Origin: Arenibacterium halophilum
Lineage (GTDB): Bacteria; Pseudomonadota; Alphaproteobacteria; Rhodobacterales; Rhodobacteraceae
Reading direction: 5' to 3'
Assembly: GCF_005938225.1 (NCBI RefSeq)
Contig: NZ_VCPC01000001.1
Span: 1,358,546 to 1,422,545 of the forward strand
DNA length: 64,000 nucleotides
Shown: positions 34,248 to 43,565 of the stretch, piece by piece
Layout: each line of letters starts with the position of its first letter
How positions within the stretch are numbered: the first letter of the stretch is position 1
The notes under the pieces: generated by a model
The model's database searches: none
What the model was told of the DNA's origin: nothing
Seen by the model: only the letters and a program-made list of their open reading frames with translations
Position numbers and translations under genes: made by a program

Positions 34248-37058
34248 ATGGGCAAGACGACATTCGGCAAGGGCTGCCACCTGCACCTGATCGACGGGTC
34301 GGCCTTTATCTTCCGGGCCTACCACGCGCTGCCGCCGCTGACGCGGAAATCCGACGGGCTGCCGATTGGCGCGGTGTCGGGGTTCTGCAACATGCTGCAA
34401 CGCTATGTCGAAGACAGCACCGGCGACGATGCGCCGACCCATGTGGCGGTGATCTTCGACAAGGGCAGCCACACCTTCCGCAACGACATGTACGACCAGT
34501 ACAAGGCCAACCGCGAGGCCATGCCCGAGGATCTGCGCCCGCAGATCCCGCTGACGCGGCAGGCCACGCTGGCCTTCAACATCGCCTGCGAAGAGATGGA
34601 AGGCTATGAGGCCGACGACATCATCGCCACCCTGTCCTGTCAGGCGCGCGAGGCCGGGGGCCGCGTGACGATCATCAGTTCCGACAAGGACCTGATGCAG
34701 CTGGTCGGCGACGGGGTCGAGATGCTGGACGCGATGAAGAACAAGCGCATCGACCGCGAGGGCGTGTTCGAGAAATTCGGCGTCTACCCCGATCGCGTCG
34801 TGGACGTGCAGGCGCTGGCGGGCGATTCCGTCGATAACGTGCCGGGCGCGCCGGGCATCGGGATCAAGACGGCGGCTTTGCTCATCAACGAATACGGCTC
34901 GCTCGAAGACCTGCTGGAGCGCGCCGATGAGATCAAGCAGCCCAAGCGGCGGCAAACGCTGATCGACCACCGCGACCAGATCGAGCTGTCGAAAAAGCTG
35001 GTGCAGCTGGATTGCGACACGCCTCTGACCTTCACGCTCGACGACCTGGAGGTGAAGGAACCCGACCCCGACAAGCTGATGCCGTTCCTGGCCGAGATGG
35101 AATTCCGCACCCTGACCAAGCGGATCGCCGACAAGCTGGGCGTCGAGGCGCCGGTGGTGGCCGATGCCCCCGCCCCTGCCGCCGAAAGCCCGGAACAAGC
35201 CGCCGATGCGCCCGATTTCGCCAAGGCAAACTACGAATGCATCCGGGATGCGAAGGCGCTGCAAGGCTGGATCGAACGGATCCGCGAGGTTGGGCATGTC
35301 GCTGTCGACACCGAAACCACCGGGCTGAACGAGATGACCGCCGATCTGGTGGGCATTTCGCTCTGTGTCGATGCCGGCCACGCCTGTTACATCCCGCTGA
35401 CCCACAAGGATGGCAACGCAGACGATCTGTTCGGGTCCGACACGCTGCTTGAGGGGCAGATGCCCCTGCAAGAGGCGCTGGACCTGCTGAAACCCGTGCT
35501 GGAAGACGAAAGCGTTCTGAAGATCGGGCAGAACATGAAATACGACGCCAAGATTTTCGCGCGCAACGGCGTGCAGGTGGCGCCAGTCGATGACACGATG
35601 CTGATGTCCTATGCGCTGCACGGCGGGCTGCACAATCACGGCATGGACGCGCTGAGCGAGCGGTATCTGGGCCATACGCCGATCCCGATCAAACCGCTGC
35701 TGGGGTCGGGCAAGTCGGCGATCACCTTCGACCGCGTGCCGATCGACGATGCCGTGCCCTATGCCGCCGAAGATGCCGACATCACGCTGCGCCTGTGGCA
35801 GATGTTCAAGCCGCGCCTGCACGCGGCGCAGGTCACGACCGTTTACGAAACGATGGAACGGCCGATGATCCCGGTGCTGGCGCGGATGGAAATGCAGGGC
35901 ATCAAGGTGGATCGCGACACGCTTAGCCGCATGTCGAACGCGTTTTCCCAGAAGATGGCCGCGCTGGAGGATGAAATCCACACGCTGGCGGGCGAGAGCT
36001 TCAACGTCGGCTCGCCCAAGCAGCTGGGCGAAATCCTGTTCGACAAGATGAACATGCCCGGCGGCAAGAAGGGCAAGACAGGCGCCTATGCCACGGGGGT
36101 CGATGTGCTCGAGGATCTGGCGACCGAACACGAATTGCCCGCGCGGGTGCTGGACTGGCGGCAGGTGTCAAAGCTGAAATCGACCTATACCGACGCCTTG
36201 CAGACCCATATCAACGACGAAACCGGCCGGGTGCATACGTCTTATTCCATCGCCGGGGCCAGCACCGGGCGGCTGGCCTCGACCGATCCGAACCTGCAAA
36301 ACATCCCCGTGCGCACCGAGGAAGGCCGCCGCATCCGCGAGGCCTTTGTCGCCGAGAAGGGCAATGTTCTGGTCAGCCTCGACTATTCCCAGATCGAGCT
36401 GCGCATCCTGGCCCATGTGGCCGACATTCCCGAGCTGAAACAGGCCTTTGCCGATGGCGTGGACATTCATGCGCTGACCGCATCAGAGATGTTCGACGTG
36501 CCGCTGGAGGATATGACGCCCGATATTCGCCGGCAGGCCAAGGCGATCAACTTTGGCGTGATCTATGGCATTTCGGGCTTTGGTCTGGCGCGGAACCTGC
36601 GCATCCCAAGGGCCGAGGCGCAGGGGTTCATCGACCGCTATTTCGAACGTTTCCCGGGCATCCGCACCTATATGGATGACACAGTCGCCTTTGCGAAGGA
36701 ACACGGCCACGTCCAAACCCTGTTCGGCCGGGTGATCCACACGCCCGAGATCAACGCCAAGGGGCCGCACGCCGGGTTCGCCAAGCGCGCGGCGATCAAC
36801 GCGCCGATCCAGGGCACCGCCGCCGATGTGATCCGCCGTGCGATGGTGCGGATGCCCGCCGCGCTGGCCGACAGCCCGGCGCGGATGCTGTTGCAGGTGC
36901 ACGACGAATTGCTGTTCGAAGTGCCCGAGGATGGCGCCGACGCGCTGATCGACACCGCGCGCGGGGTGATGGAAAACGCCGCCGATCCGGCGGTGCAACT
37001 GTCGGTGTCTCTGTCCGTCGATGCCGGGCGCGGCGCCAATTGGGCCGAGGCGCACTAA
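34248..37058 (+). CDS. polA: DNA polymerase I
   Basis: 936 residues from the ATG at 34248 (AAGGGGC upstream; a longer frame from 34047 overlaps the zinc-finger gene). The 5' nuclease domain spans about residues 1-300 (LIDGSAFIFRAYHALPPL, EADDIIATLSC). The 3'-5' exonuclease starts near 325 with its metal ligands present (VDTETTGLNEM near 352), so proofreading looks intact. The polymerase domain has motif A SLDYSQIELRILAHVA, motif B RRQAKAINFGVIYGISGFG and motif C LLQVHDELLFEV. It processes Okazaki fragments and fills repair gaps. It converges on metH with a six-base gap. Confidence 0.96.
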   Translation: MGKTTFGKGCHLHLIDGSAFIFRAYHALPPLTRKSDGLPIGAVSGFCNMLQRYVEDSTGDDAPTHVAVIFDKGSHTFRNDMYDQYKANREAMPEDLRPQIPLTRQATLAFNIACEEMEGYEADDIIATLSCQAREAGGRVTIISSDKDLMQLVGDGVEMLDAMKNKRIDREGVFEKFGVYPDRVVDVQALAGDSVDNVPGAPGIGIKTAALLINEYGSLEDLLERADEIKQPKRRQTLIDHRDQIELSKKLVQLDCDTPLTFTLDDLEVKEPDPDKLMPFLAEMEFRTLTKRIADKLGVEAPVVADAPAPAAESPEQAADAPDFAKANYECIRDAKALQGWIERIREVGHVAVDTETTGLNEMTADLVGISLCVDAGHACYIPLTHKDGNADDLFGSDTLLEGQMPLQEALDLLKPVLEDESVLKIGQNMKYDAKIFARNGVQVAPVDDTMLMSYALHGGLHNHGMDALSERYLGHTPIPIKPLLGSGKSAITFDRVPIDDAVPYAAEDADITLRLWQMFKPRLHAAQVTTVYETMERPMIPVLARMEMQGIKVDRDTLSRMSNAFSQKMAALEDEIHTLAGESFNVGSPKQLGEILFDKMNMPGGKKGKTGAYATGVDVLEDLATEHELPARVLDWRQVSKLKSTYTDALQTHINDETGRVHTSYSIAGASTGRLASTDPNLQNIPVRTEEGRRIREAFVAEKGNVLVSLDYSQIELRILAHVADIPELKQAFADGVDIHALTASEMFDVPLEDMTPDIRRQAKAINFGVIYGISGFGLARNLRIPRAEAQGFIDRYFERFPGIRTYMDDTVAFAKEHGHVQTLFGRVIHTPEINAKGPHAGFAKRAAINAPIQGTAADVIRRAMVRMPAALADSPARMLLQVHDELLFEVPEDGADALIDTARGVMENAADPAVQLSVSLSVDAGRGANWAEAH

Positions 37059-37064
37059 AGCGCC

Positions 37065-39779
37065 TCAGGCCGCTGTGGCCGAGGTATCCGAAGGGCGATA
37101 GTTCAGCAGGGGCGCCAGCCAACGTTCGGCCTCTGCCATTTCCATCCCCTTGCGCGCCGCGTAATCGGCCACCTGGTCGCGTTCCACCTTGGCCACGCCG
37201 AAATAATACGCCTCTGGGTGCCCGATGTAGAGCCCCGACACGGACGAGCCCGGCCACATCGCCATGCTTTCGGTCAGGGTGACTCCGGTGGTGTCTTCGG
37301 CGCGCAGCAGGCGGAACAGGGTCTGTTTCTCGGTATGGTCGGGCTGTGCCGGGTATCCGGGCGCGGGGCGGATGCCGCGATAGGGTTCGCCGATCAGGTC
37401 CTCGGGGGTAAAGGTTTCGTCCCCGGCATAGCCCCAGAACTCGCGGCGCACGCGCTGGTGCAGCATCTCGGCCATGGCCTCGGCCACGCGGTCGGCCAGC
37501 GCCTTGACCATGATGGCGGAATAATCGTCGCCCGCCTTTTCGAACTTTTCGGCAATCGCCACTTCTTCCGGGCCCGCCGTCACCACGAAGCCGCCGACGT
37601 AATCCGACACGCCATCGGGCGCCACGAAATCGGCCAGCGCAAGGTTCGGGCTGTCGCGACGTTTTGAATGCTGCTGGCGCAGAGTGCGCAGCGTATCCAG
37701 CACCGTGCCGCGCGTGTCGTCCGTGAACAGGCGAATGTCGTCTCCATCACGGTTCGCGGGCCAGAACCCGACCACCGCGCGCGGGGCGAACCATTGCTCG
37801 CCTATGATGCGTTGCAGCATCGCCTGCGCATCTGCAAACAGGTTGCGCGCGGCCTCGCCGTATTTTTCATCCTCCAGAATACGCGGGTAGACGCCTTTGA
37901 GCTCCCACGTCTGGAAGAACGGCGTCCAGTCGATGTAACGCGCGATCTCGGCCAAATCCCAGTCTTCCACCGCCTGCGCGCCCAGCGCCTTGGGCGCGGG
38001 CACGTTATAGCCCGACCAGTCGATCTGCATCGCGTTGGCACGGGCGTCGGCCAGCGGCAGGCGCTGTTTCGCGCGCTCGGCGCGTTCGTGGCGTTCTGCC
38101 ACCTCGTCATATTCGGCGCGGATCGCCTCTATATAGCCCTGCCGCTGCGTCGCGCTCAGCAGTGATGACACCACCCCGACCGCGCGGCTGGCATCGTTGA
38201 CGTGAATCGCCTGATTGCGGGTATAGCCCGGGGCGATTTTCACCGCCGTGTGCACCTTGGAGGTCGTCGCCCCGCCGATCAGCAGCGGCACGTCGAAATC
38301 GCCGCGCTGCAACTCTGCCGCCAGATGCACCATCTCATCCAGCGAGGGCGTGATCAGACCCGACAGGCCGATCACATCCACCTTGTGCTTCTTCGCCTCT
38401 TCCAGAATTTTCTGCGGCGGCACCATCACGCCCAGATCGATGATCTCGTAGTTGTTGCAGGCCAGAACGACGCCGACGATGTTCTTGCCGATGTCATGCA
38501 CATCGCCCTTGACCGTCGCCATCAGGATCCGCCCCGCGCTGTCGCGGCCGCCGGATTTTTCGGCCTCCATATAGGGCAGCAGAACGGCCACCGCCTGTTT
38601 CATCACGCGTGCCGATTTCACCACCTGCGGCAGGAACATCTTACCCGCGCCGAACAGGTCGCCCACCACGTTCATCCCTGCCATCAGCGGGCCTTCGATC
38701 ACGTCCAGCGGCTTGTCGGCCGCCAGCCGCGCGGCTTCGGTGTCTTCGTCGACGAATTCGGTGATCCCGTTGACCAGCGCGTGCTCCAGCCGCTTTTCGA
38801 CGGGCCAGTCGCGCCAGGCCAGATCGCGGACCTTGGCCTCGCGCTTGTCGCCGCGAAAGCGTTCGGCGATCTCCAGCAGGTTCTCGGTCGCGTTGCCGCC
38901 GTTGGCGGGGGCGCGGTTCAGCACCACGTCTTCGCAGGCCTCGCGCAACGCTTCGTCGATCTGGTCATAGACCGCCAGCTGCCCGGCGTTGACGATGCCC
39001 ATGTCCATCCCCGCCTTGATCGCGTGATAGAGGAACACGGCGTGCATCGCCTCGCGCACGGGCTCATTCCCACGGAACGAGAACGACAGGTTCGAAACCC
39101 CGCCCGAGACATGGGCATGGGGCAGGTTTTCGCGAATCCAGCGCGTGGCCTCGATGAAATCGACGCCATAGTTGTCGTGCTCTTCAATCCCAGTCGCCAC
39201 GGCAAAGACGTTGGGGTCAAAGATGATGTCCTCGGGCGGGAAACCGACCTGTTCGGTCAGAACCTTGTAGGCGCGGGCGCAAATTTCCGTCTTGCGTTGC
39301 AGGGTATCCGCCTGCCCCTGTTCGTCGAATGCCATCACCACCACGGCCGCGCCATATGCGAGGCACAGGCTGGCATGATGAACAAACGCCTCTTCGCCTT
39401 CTTTCAGCGAGATGGAATTGACCACCGGCTTGCCCTGCACGCATTGCAGCCCGGCCTCGATCACCTCCCATTTGGAACTGTCGATCATGATCGGAACGCG
39501 GGCGATGTCGGGTTCGGCAGCGATCAGGTTCAGAAAGTCGATCATCGCCTGTTTCGAATCGATCAGACCTTCGTCCATGTTCACGTCGATGATCTGGGCG
39601 CCGTTTTCCACCTGATCGCGCGCCACATCCAGCGCGGCGGTGTAATCGCGGTTGGTGATCAGCTTGCGGAACCGGGCAGAGCCAGTGACATTCGTCCGCT
39701 CGCCCACGTTCACGAAGGGAATGTCTGAGGTCAGCGTAAAGGGTTCCAGCCCCGACAGGCGCAACAGCGGCTTAGACAT
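37065..39779 (-). CDS. metH: Methionine synthase, large part (folate, cobalamin and activation domains)
   Basis: 904 residues from the ATG at 39779. Domains in order: pterin-binding methyltransferase ([19 protein letters not shown], about 20-290), cobalamin cap and binding domain with the DxHxxG motif in [20 protein letters not shown] (about 330-560), and the AdoMet-binding activation domain (about 580-900, with [15 protein letters not shown]). The homocysteine domain is a separate upstream gene. AAGGAG stands seven bases before this ATG, inside the end of that gene, so it is a genuine start, overlapping by eight bases. Together the two proteins cover full-length MetH, transferring methyl from methyl-tetrahydrofolate through cobalamin to homocysteine. 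Confidence 0.92.
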   Translation of the reverse strand: MSKPLLRLSGLEPFTLTSDIPFVNVGERTNVTGSARFRKLITNRDYTAALDVARDQVENGAQIIDVNMDEGLIDSKQAMIDFLNLIAAEPDIARVPIMIDSSKWEVIEAGLQCVQGKPVVNSISLKEGEEAFVHHASLCLAYGAAVVVMAFDEQGQADTLQRKTEICARAYKVLTEQVGFPPEDIIFDPNVFAVATGIEEHDNYGVDFIEATRWIRENLPHAHVSGGVSNLSFSFRGNEPVREAMHAVFLYHAIKAGMDMGIVNAGQLAVYDQIDEALREACEDVVLNRAPANGGNATENLLEIAERFRGDKREAKVRDLAWRDWPVEKRLEHALVNGITEFVDEDTEAARLAADKPLDVIEGPLMAGMNVVGDLFGAGKMFLPQVVKSARVMKQAVAVLLPYMEAEKSGGRDSAGRILMATVKGDVHDIGKNIVGVVLACNNYEIIDLGVMVPPQKILEEAKKHKVDVIGLSGLITPSLDEMVHLAAELQRGDFDVPLLIGGATTSKVHTAVKIAPGYTRNQAIHVNDASRAVGVVSSLLSATQRQGYIEAIRAEYDEVAERHERAERAKQRLPLADARANAMQIDWSGYNVPAPKALGAQAVEDWDLAEIARYIDWTPFFQTWELKGVYPRILEDEKYGEAARNLFADAQAMLQRIIGEQWFAPRAVVGFWPANRDGDDIRLFTDDTRGTVLDTLRTLRQQHSKRRDSPNLALADFVAPDGVSDYVGGFVVTAGPEEVAIAEKFEKAGDDYSAIMVKALADRVAEAMAEMLHQRVRREFWGYAGDETFTPEDLIGEPYRGIRPAPGYPAQPDHTEKQTLFRLLRAEDTTGVTLTESMAMWPGSSVSGLYIGHPEAYYFGVAKVERDQVADYAARKGMEMAEAERWLAPLLNYRPSDTSATAA

Positions 39780-40830
39780 TTGCTGTCTCCTTGATGCGGC
39801 GCGGCGCGTGGCCTGCGACATGCTCGGCAATCGCGCGGATATGGTCGGGCGTGGTGCCACAGCAGCCCCCGGCGATGTTGATCAGACCGTCGCGGGCAAA
39901 AACCTCGACCAGCTTAGCGGTTTGCTCGGGCGTTTCGTCGTATGCGCCAAAGGCATTGGGCAGCCCGGCATTGGGATAGGCGCAGATCAGCGTCTCTGCG
40001 ACGCCCGACAGTTCCGCCAGATGCGGACGCATGGCATCGGCGCCCAGCGCACAGTTCAGACCCACGGTAAAGGGCCGCGCATGGCGCACCGAATGCCAGA
40101 AGGCCGTGGGCGTCTGCCCCGACAGCGTGCGCCCCGAGGCATCGGTGATGGTGCCCGAAATCATCAGCGGCAGCCGTTTGCCCGCCTTGGCGAAGCTTTC
40201 AAAGGCGGCAAAGATCGCGGCCTTGGCGTTCAGCGTGTCGAAAATCGTCTCGATCAGGATCAAGTCGGATCCGCCTGCGATCAGCCCGTCAATCTGCTGG
40301 CCATAGGCGACGCGCAGGTCGTCGAATGTGACGGCGCGATAGCCCGGATCGTTCACATCGGGGCTGATCGAGGCGGTGCGGTTCGTCGGCCCCACGGCCC
40401 CGGCCACAAAGCGCGGCTTGCCATCCTGCGCGGTTGCGCGATCCGCCGCGCGGCGGGCCACCTGCGCGCCCGCGACGTTCAGATCATGCACCGCGCCTTC
40501 CAGCCCGTAATCGGCCTGCGCGATGGTGGTCGAGGAAAACGTATTGGTTTCAAGGATGTCGGCCCCGGCCAGAGCGAATTCCAGCTGGATATCCTCGACC
40601 GCCTGCGGCTGGGTCAGTACCAGCAGATCGTTGTTGCCCTTCTGCGGATGGTCCGAGGTATGACGGCACCCCGGCCCATGGATATGGCCATTCGCGGTAA
40701 AATCCTCTTCGCTCATGTTCAGCGTCTGGATCATCGTGCCCATGGCGCCGTCCAGAATCAGGATCCTGTCGCGCGCGGCCTGTCGGATCGCGGCGAAACT
40801 GTCAGCGTGCGGAAGCGAAAACTGGTGCAT
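39772..40830 (-). CDS. metH: Methionine synthase, homocysteine-binding subunit
   Basis: 352 residues, equal to the N-terminal homocysteine methyltransferase domain of E. coli MetH (about 350). It starts with [18 protein letters not shown] and carries the zinc-ligand Cys residues in [13 protein letters not shown] and the [14 protein letters not shown] motif near the end. The final residues are RRIKETANV, and the stop lies inside the start region of the large subunit. It would work as a separate protein docking onto the folate/cobalamin subunit. The gene is 108 bases downstream of the aminotransferase; no riboswitch is apparent there. Confidence 0.9.
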   Translation of the reverse strand: MHQFSLPHADSFAAIRQAARDRILILDGAMGTMIQTLNMSEEDFTANGHIHGPGCRHTSDHPQKGNNDLLVLTQPQAVEDIQLEFALAGADILETNTFSSTTIAQADYGLEGAVHDLNVAGAQVARRAADRATAQDGKPRFVAGAVGPTNRTASISPDVNDPGYRAVTFDDLRVAYGQQIDGLIAGGSDLILIETIFDTLNAKAAIFAAFESFAKAGKRLPLMISGTITDASGRTLSGQTPTAFWHSVRHARPFTVGLNCALGADAMRPHLAELSGVAETLICAYPNAGLPNAFGAYDETPEQTAKLVEVFARDGLINIAGGCCGTTPDHIRAIAEHVAGHAPRRIKETANV

Positions 40831-40883
40831 GGCATACCCTTTGGTTCAGCGCACCACATAGGGGGCCACTAACCAAGTATCCA

Positions 40884-40905
40884 ATTCATCTTTCGCGGCA
40901 TGAAT
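40884..40905. promoter_or_regulatory. Inverted repeat upstream of metH
   Basis: ATTCAT, 10 bases, ATGAAT forms a perfect 6-bp inverted repeat 54 bases upstream of the metH N-terminal gene. A second overlapping pair, GCGGCA (40895-40900) and TGCCGC (40913-40918), could form a hairpin. A methionine-pathway repressor site is possible but not shown. Confidence 0.3.
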
Positions 40906-40938
40906 ATGAGTTTGCCGCATAATCCTGCGATCCGCGGG

Positions 40939-42258
40939 TCAAATCACCTGCGAAATCGCGCGGGTCAGCTTGTCCGTCAGTTCGTCCAATTCGCTGTCCG
41001 AGATGATGAAGGGCGGCGCCAGCAGGATGTGATCGCCCTGCCGCCCGTCGATGGTGCCCGACATCGGGTAACAAATCAGCCCCTCGGCAAAGGCCGCCTT
41101 CTTTATCTTCGCCGCAACGCCCTTGGCCGGGTCGAAGGGCGCCTTGGTCGCACGGTCCTGCACCAGCTCGACCCCACGGAACAGCCCGCGCCCGCGAATG
41201 TCGCCCACATGCGGATGCTGGCCCAGCCGGTCGTGCAGCCGTTCGGCCAGCGCCGCGCCCTGTGTCTGAACCCTTGCAACCAGATCGCGGTCAAGGATCG
41301 ACTGCACCACCGCCAGACCTGCGGCCGCAGCGGTGGGGTGGCCGATATAGGTGTGCCCGTGCTGAAAGAACCCCGATCCGGCGGCAATCGTGTCGTAGAT
41401 CGCGGCGCTGCACAGCATCGCGCCAATCGGCTGATACCCGGCGCCCAAGCCCTTGGCGATGCACAGGATATCCGGCGCAATCCCGTCTTGCTCACAGGCG
41501 AACAGGCTGCCGGTGCGGCCCATCCCGCACATCACCTCGTCGAGGATCAGCAGCACGCCGTATTTGTCGCAAATCTCTCGGATGCGTTTGAAATAGCCCG
41601 GCGCGGGGGCCAGCGCCCCGGCGGTCGCGCCCACGACAGGTTCGGCCATGAAGGCCATCACCGTATCCGGGCCAAGCCGCAGGATTTCATCCTCCAGCGC
41701 CTGCGCCGCACGCAGGCCGTAAGCCTCGGGCGTTTCGCCGTCTTCGCGCAGGCGATAGTCGTAGCAGGGCGCGATATGGCTGACATCCAGCAGCAGCGGC
41801 CCGAATTGCTGCCGCCGCCATTCGTTGCCGCCCGCCGACAGAGCACCGATGGTGTTGCCGTGATAGCTTTGCTTCCGGGCGATCAGCTTGGACCGGCCCG
41901 GTTCGCCCTTTTCGACCCAATACTGGCGCGCGAGCTTGATCGCGGCCTCGGTCGCCTCGGACCCGCCCGACACAAGGTAAACCCGGTCCAGATCGCCAGG
42001 GGCGTGGTCGATCAGAAGATCGGCCAGCGCCTCGGCCGGTTCCGACGTGAGGAATCCGGTGTGGGCAAAGGCCAGCTTGTCCAGCTGCGCCTTGATCGCA
42101 TCGGTCACCGTCTGGTCACTGTGGCCAAGGCAGGACACGGCCGCCCCGCCCGACCCGTCGAGATACCGCTTGCCGGTGGAATCGATCAGGTAGACCCCAT
42201 CGCCCGCAACAGCGACCGGCGGGTTGGAATGGCAATGGCGGGGAAAGATATGCGACAT
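40939..42258 (-). CDS. Class III PLP aminotransferase
   Basis: 439 residues from the ATG at 42258. Fold-type I class III features: VSGGSEATEAAIKLARQYW, HGNTIGALSAGGN, LILDEVMCGMGRTG, and the PLP Lys in DILCIAKGLGAGYQPIGAML. It transfers an amino group, typically between an omega-amino acid or amine and pyruvate or 2-oxoglutarate. The precise substrate (taurine, 4-aminobutyrate, beta-alanine or other) cannot be set from sequence. Its neighbour on the divergent side is the TAXI TRAP locus, but the two are on opposite strands. Confidence 0.85.
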   Translation of the reverse strand: MSHIFPRHCHSNPPVAVAGDGVYLIDSTGKRYLDGSGGAAVSCLGHSDQTVTDAIKAQLDKLAFAHTGFLTSEPAEALADLLIDHAPGDLDRVYLVSGGSEATEAAIKLARQYWVEKGEPGRSKLIARKQSYHGNTIGALSAGGNEWRRQQFGPLLLDVSHIAPCYDYRLREDGETPEAYGLRAAQALEDEILRLGPDTVMAFMAEPVVGATAGALAPAPGYFKRIREICDKYGVLLILDEVMCGMGRTGSLFACEQDGIAPDILCIAKGLGAGYQPIGAMLCSAAIYDTIAAGSGFFQHGHTYIGHPTAAAAGLAVVQSILDRDLVARVQTQGAALAERLHDRLGQHPHVGDIRGRGLFRGVELVQDRATKAPFDPAKGVAAKIKKAAFAEGLICYPMSGTIDGRQGDHILLAPPFIISDSELDELTDKLTRAISQVI

Positions 42259-42389
42259 GGATCGGCCTCCGGACCGTCGGACATGCAAGACGCCCCCACC
42301 CTAGCGCAGCCCAGTGCGACCGCAACACCTGTTATGGAATGGGCAAATTCAAGTGGGCAATGGAACCGATTGCGCCAAAGGTTGCGCGC

Positions 42390-42395
42390 TATAAT
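42390..42395 (+). promoter_or_regulatory. Putative -10 element of the TAXI TRAP locus
   Basis: A perfect TATAAT lies 98 bases upstream of the binding-protein ATG. Two direct TTGCGC repeats (starting at 42370 and 42382) sit just before it, but no good -35 at 17 bases is seen, so an activator or an alternative sigma factor is possible. Confidence 0.4.
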
Positions 42396-42492
42396 GTCGC
42401 TGTGTAACCTAAACTTGCTAAATCTCTAAGGTTTTGCCCTCAGAGTATCTCGCCCTAAATGGGTGAATTGCAATCAAACAAGGGAGTTTACG

Positions 42493-43455
42493 ATGCGGAC
42501 CTTCAGAATCACCGCGCTCGCGGCCGTTGCCGCGCTGAGCGCTCAGGTGGCAACCGCTCAGGAAAAATTCATTACCATCGGCACCGGCGGCCAGACCGGC
42601 GTGTACTTTGTCGTCGGCCAGTCGATCTGCCGTCTGGTGAACCGCGGCACCGCCGAACACAACCTGAAATGCACCGCGCCGTCGACCGGCGGCTCGATCG
42701 CCAACATCAACGCGATCAAGGCAGGTGACATGGACATGGGCGTGGCCCAGTCGGACTGGCAGTTCCACGCCTACAATGGCTCGTCGCAATTCGAAGGCCA
42801 GAAGTTCGACAAGCTGCGCGCCGTATTCTCGGTGCATGGCGAACCCTTCACCGTTGTGGCACGCGCCGATTCCGGCGTGGCATCGTTTGACGACCTGTTC
42901 GGCAAGCGCGTGAACGTGGGCAACCCCGGTTCCGGCCAGCGCGCGACGATGGACGTTGTTTTGAATGCGATGGGCAAGTCCGACAGCGATTTCGCCCTGG
43001 CGTCCGAGCTGAAGCCGGCAGAACAGTCGGCCGCACTTGGCGACAACAAGGTTGACGCGATCATCTACACCGTGGGCCACCCCAACGGCTCGATCCAGGA
43101 AGCGACGTCGACCGTGGATGCCAAGCTGGTGAACGTGACCGGTGAAGCCATCGACAAGCTGGTTGCCGACAACCCCTACTACGCCAAGGCCACAATTCCG
43201 GGCGGTCTGTACAAGGGTAACGACGAAGACACCGAAACCTTTGGTGTGAAAGCCACCTTCGTGACCTCGTCGGATGTGGATGACGACGTTGTCTATACCG
43301 TGGTCAAGGCCGTGTTCGACAACTTCGACCGTTTCAAGGGCCTGCACCCGGCCTTTGCCAACCTGAAGGAAGAAGACATGATCTCGGGCGGGCTCAGCGC
43401 GCCGCTGCACCCCGGTGCCGAGAAATACTACAAGGAACGCGGCTGGATCCAGTAA
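42493..43455 (+). CDS. TAXI-type TRAP transporter substrate-binding protein
   Basis: 320 residues from the ATG at 42493 (AGGGAG upstream). A signal peptide ends near ATAQE. The mature protein starts [20 protein letters not shown], the hallmark of TAXI binding proteins. [20 protein letters not shown] and [17 protein letters not shown] follow in typical positions. It delivers a substrate, commonly an organic or amino acid in this family, to the fused permease encoded next. An RNA hairpin in the 110-base gap to the permease gene could allow the binding protein to be made in excess. The enzymes downstream suggest an amino- or amide-containing substrate (inference). Confidence 0.9.
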   Translation: MRTFRITALAAVAALSAQVATAQEKFITIGTGGQTGVYFVVGQSICRLVNRGTAEHNLKCTAPSTGGSIANINAIKAGDMDMGVAQSDWQFHAYNGSSQFEGQKFDKLRAVFSVHGEPFTVVARADSGVASFDDLFGKRVNVGNPGSGQRATMDVVLNAMGKSDSDFALASELKPAEQSAALGDNKVDAIIYTVGHPNGSIQEATSTVDAKLVNVTGEAIDKLVADNPYYAKATIPGGLYKGNDEDTETFGVKATFVTSSDVDDDVVYTVVKAVFDNFDRFKGLHPAFANLKEEDMISGGLSAPLHPGAEKYYKERGWIQ

Positions 43456-43474
43456 TCCGCCCCGCGATACCACG

Positions 43475-43500
43475 GCTGACTCCGCCACGGCGGGGTCAGC
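43475..43500 (+). promoter_or_regulatory. Hairpin between binding-protein and permease genes
   Basis: GCTGACTCCGCC and GGCGGGGTCAGC form a 12-bp stem with one T-G wobble, flanked by a further CCGCCC/GGGCGG pair. It has no T-tract. Such structures between solute-binding and permease genes often stabilise the upstream part of the mRNA or partly end transcription. Confidence 0.5.
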
Positions 43501-43565
43501 TTGGGCGGAAAACCGGACCATAACCGGACACGCCCTTAAAAACATATAACAACAGGGAATTCGCC

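Noticed and set aside
39772..39779. Frameshift error in metH
   Set aside because: A correctly spaced AAGGAG precedes the second ATG and the break is at a domain boundary, which favours a genuine split gene.
40831..40938. Cobalamin or SAM riboswitch upstream of metH
   Set aside because: The gap is only 108 bases and shows no B12-box or recognisable SAM aptamer; only short inverted repeats are present.
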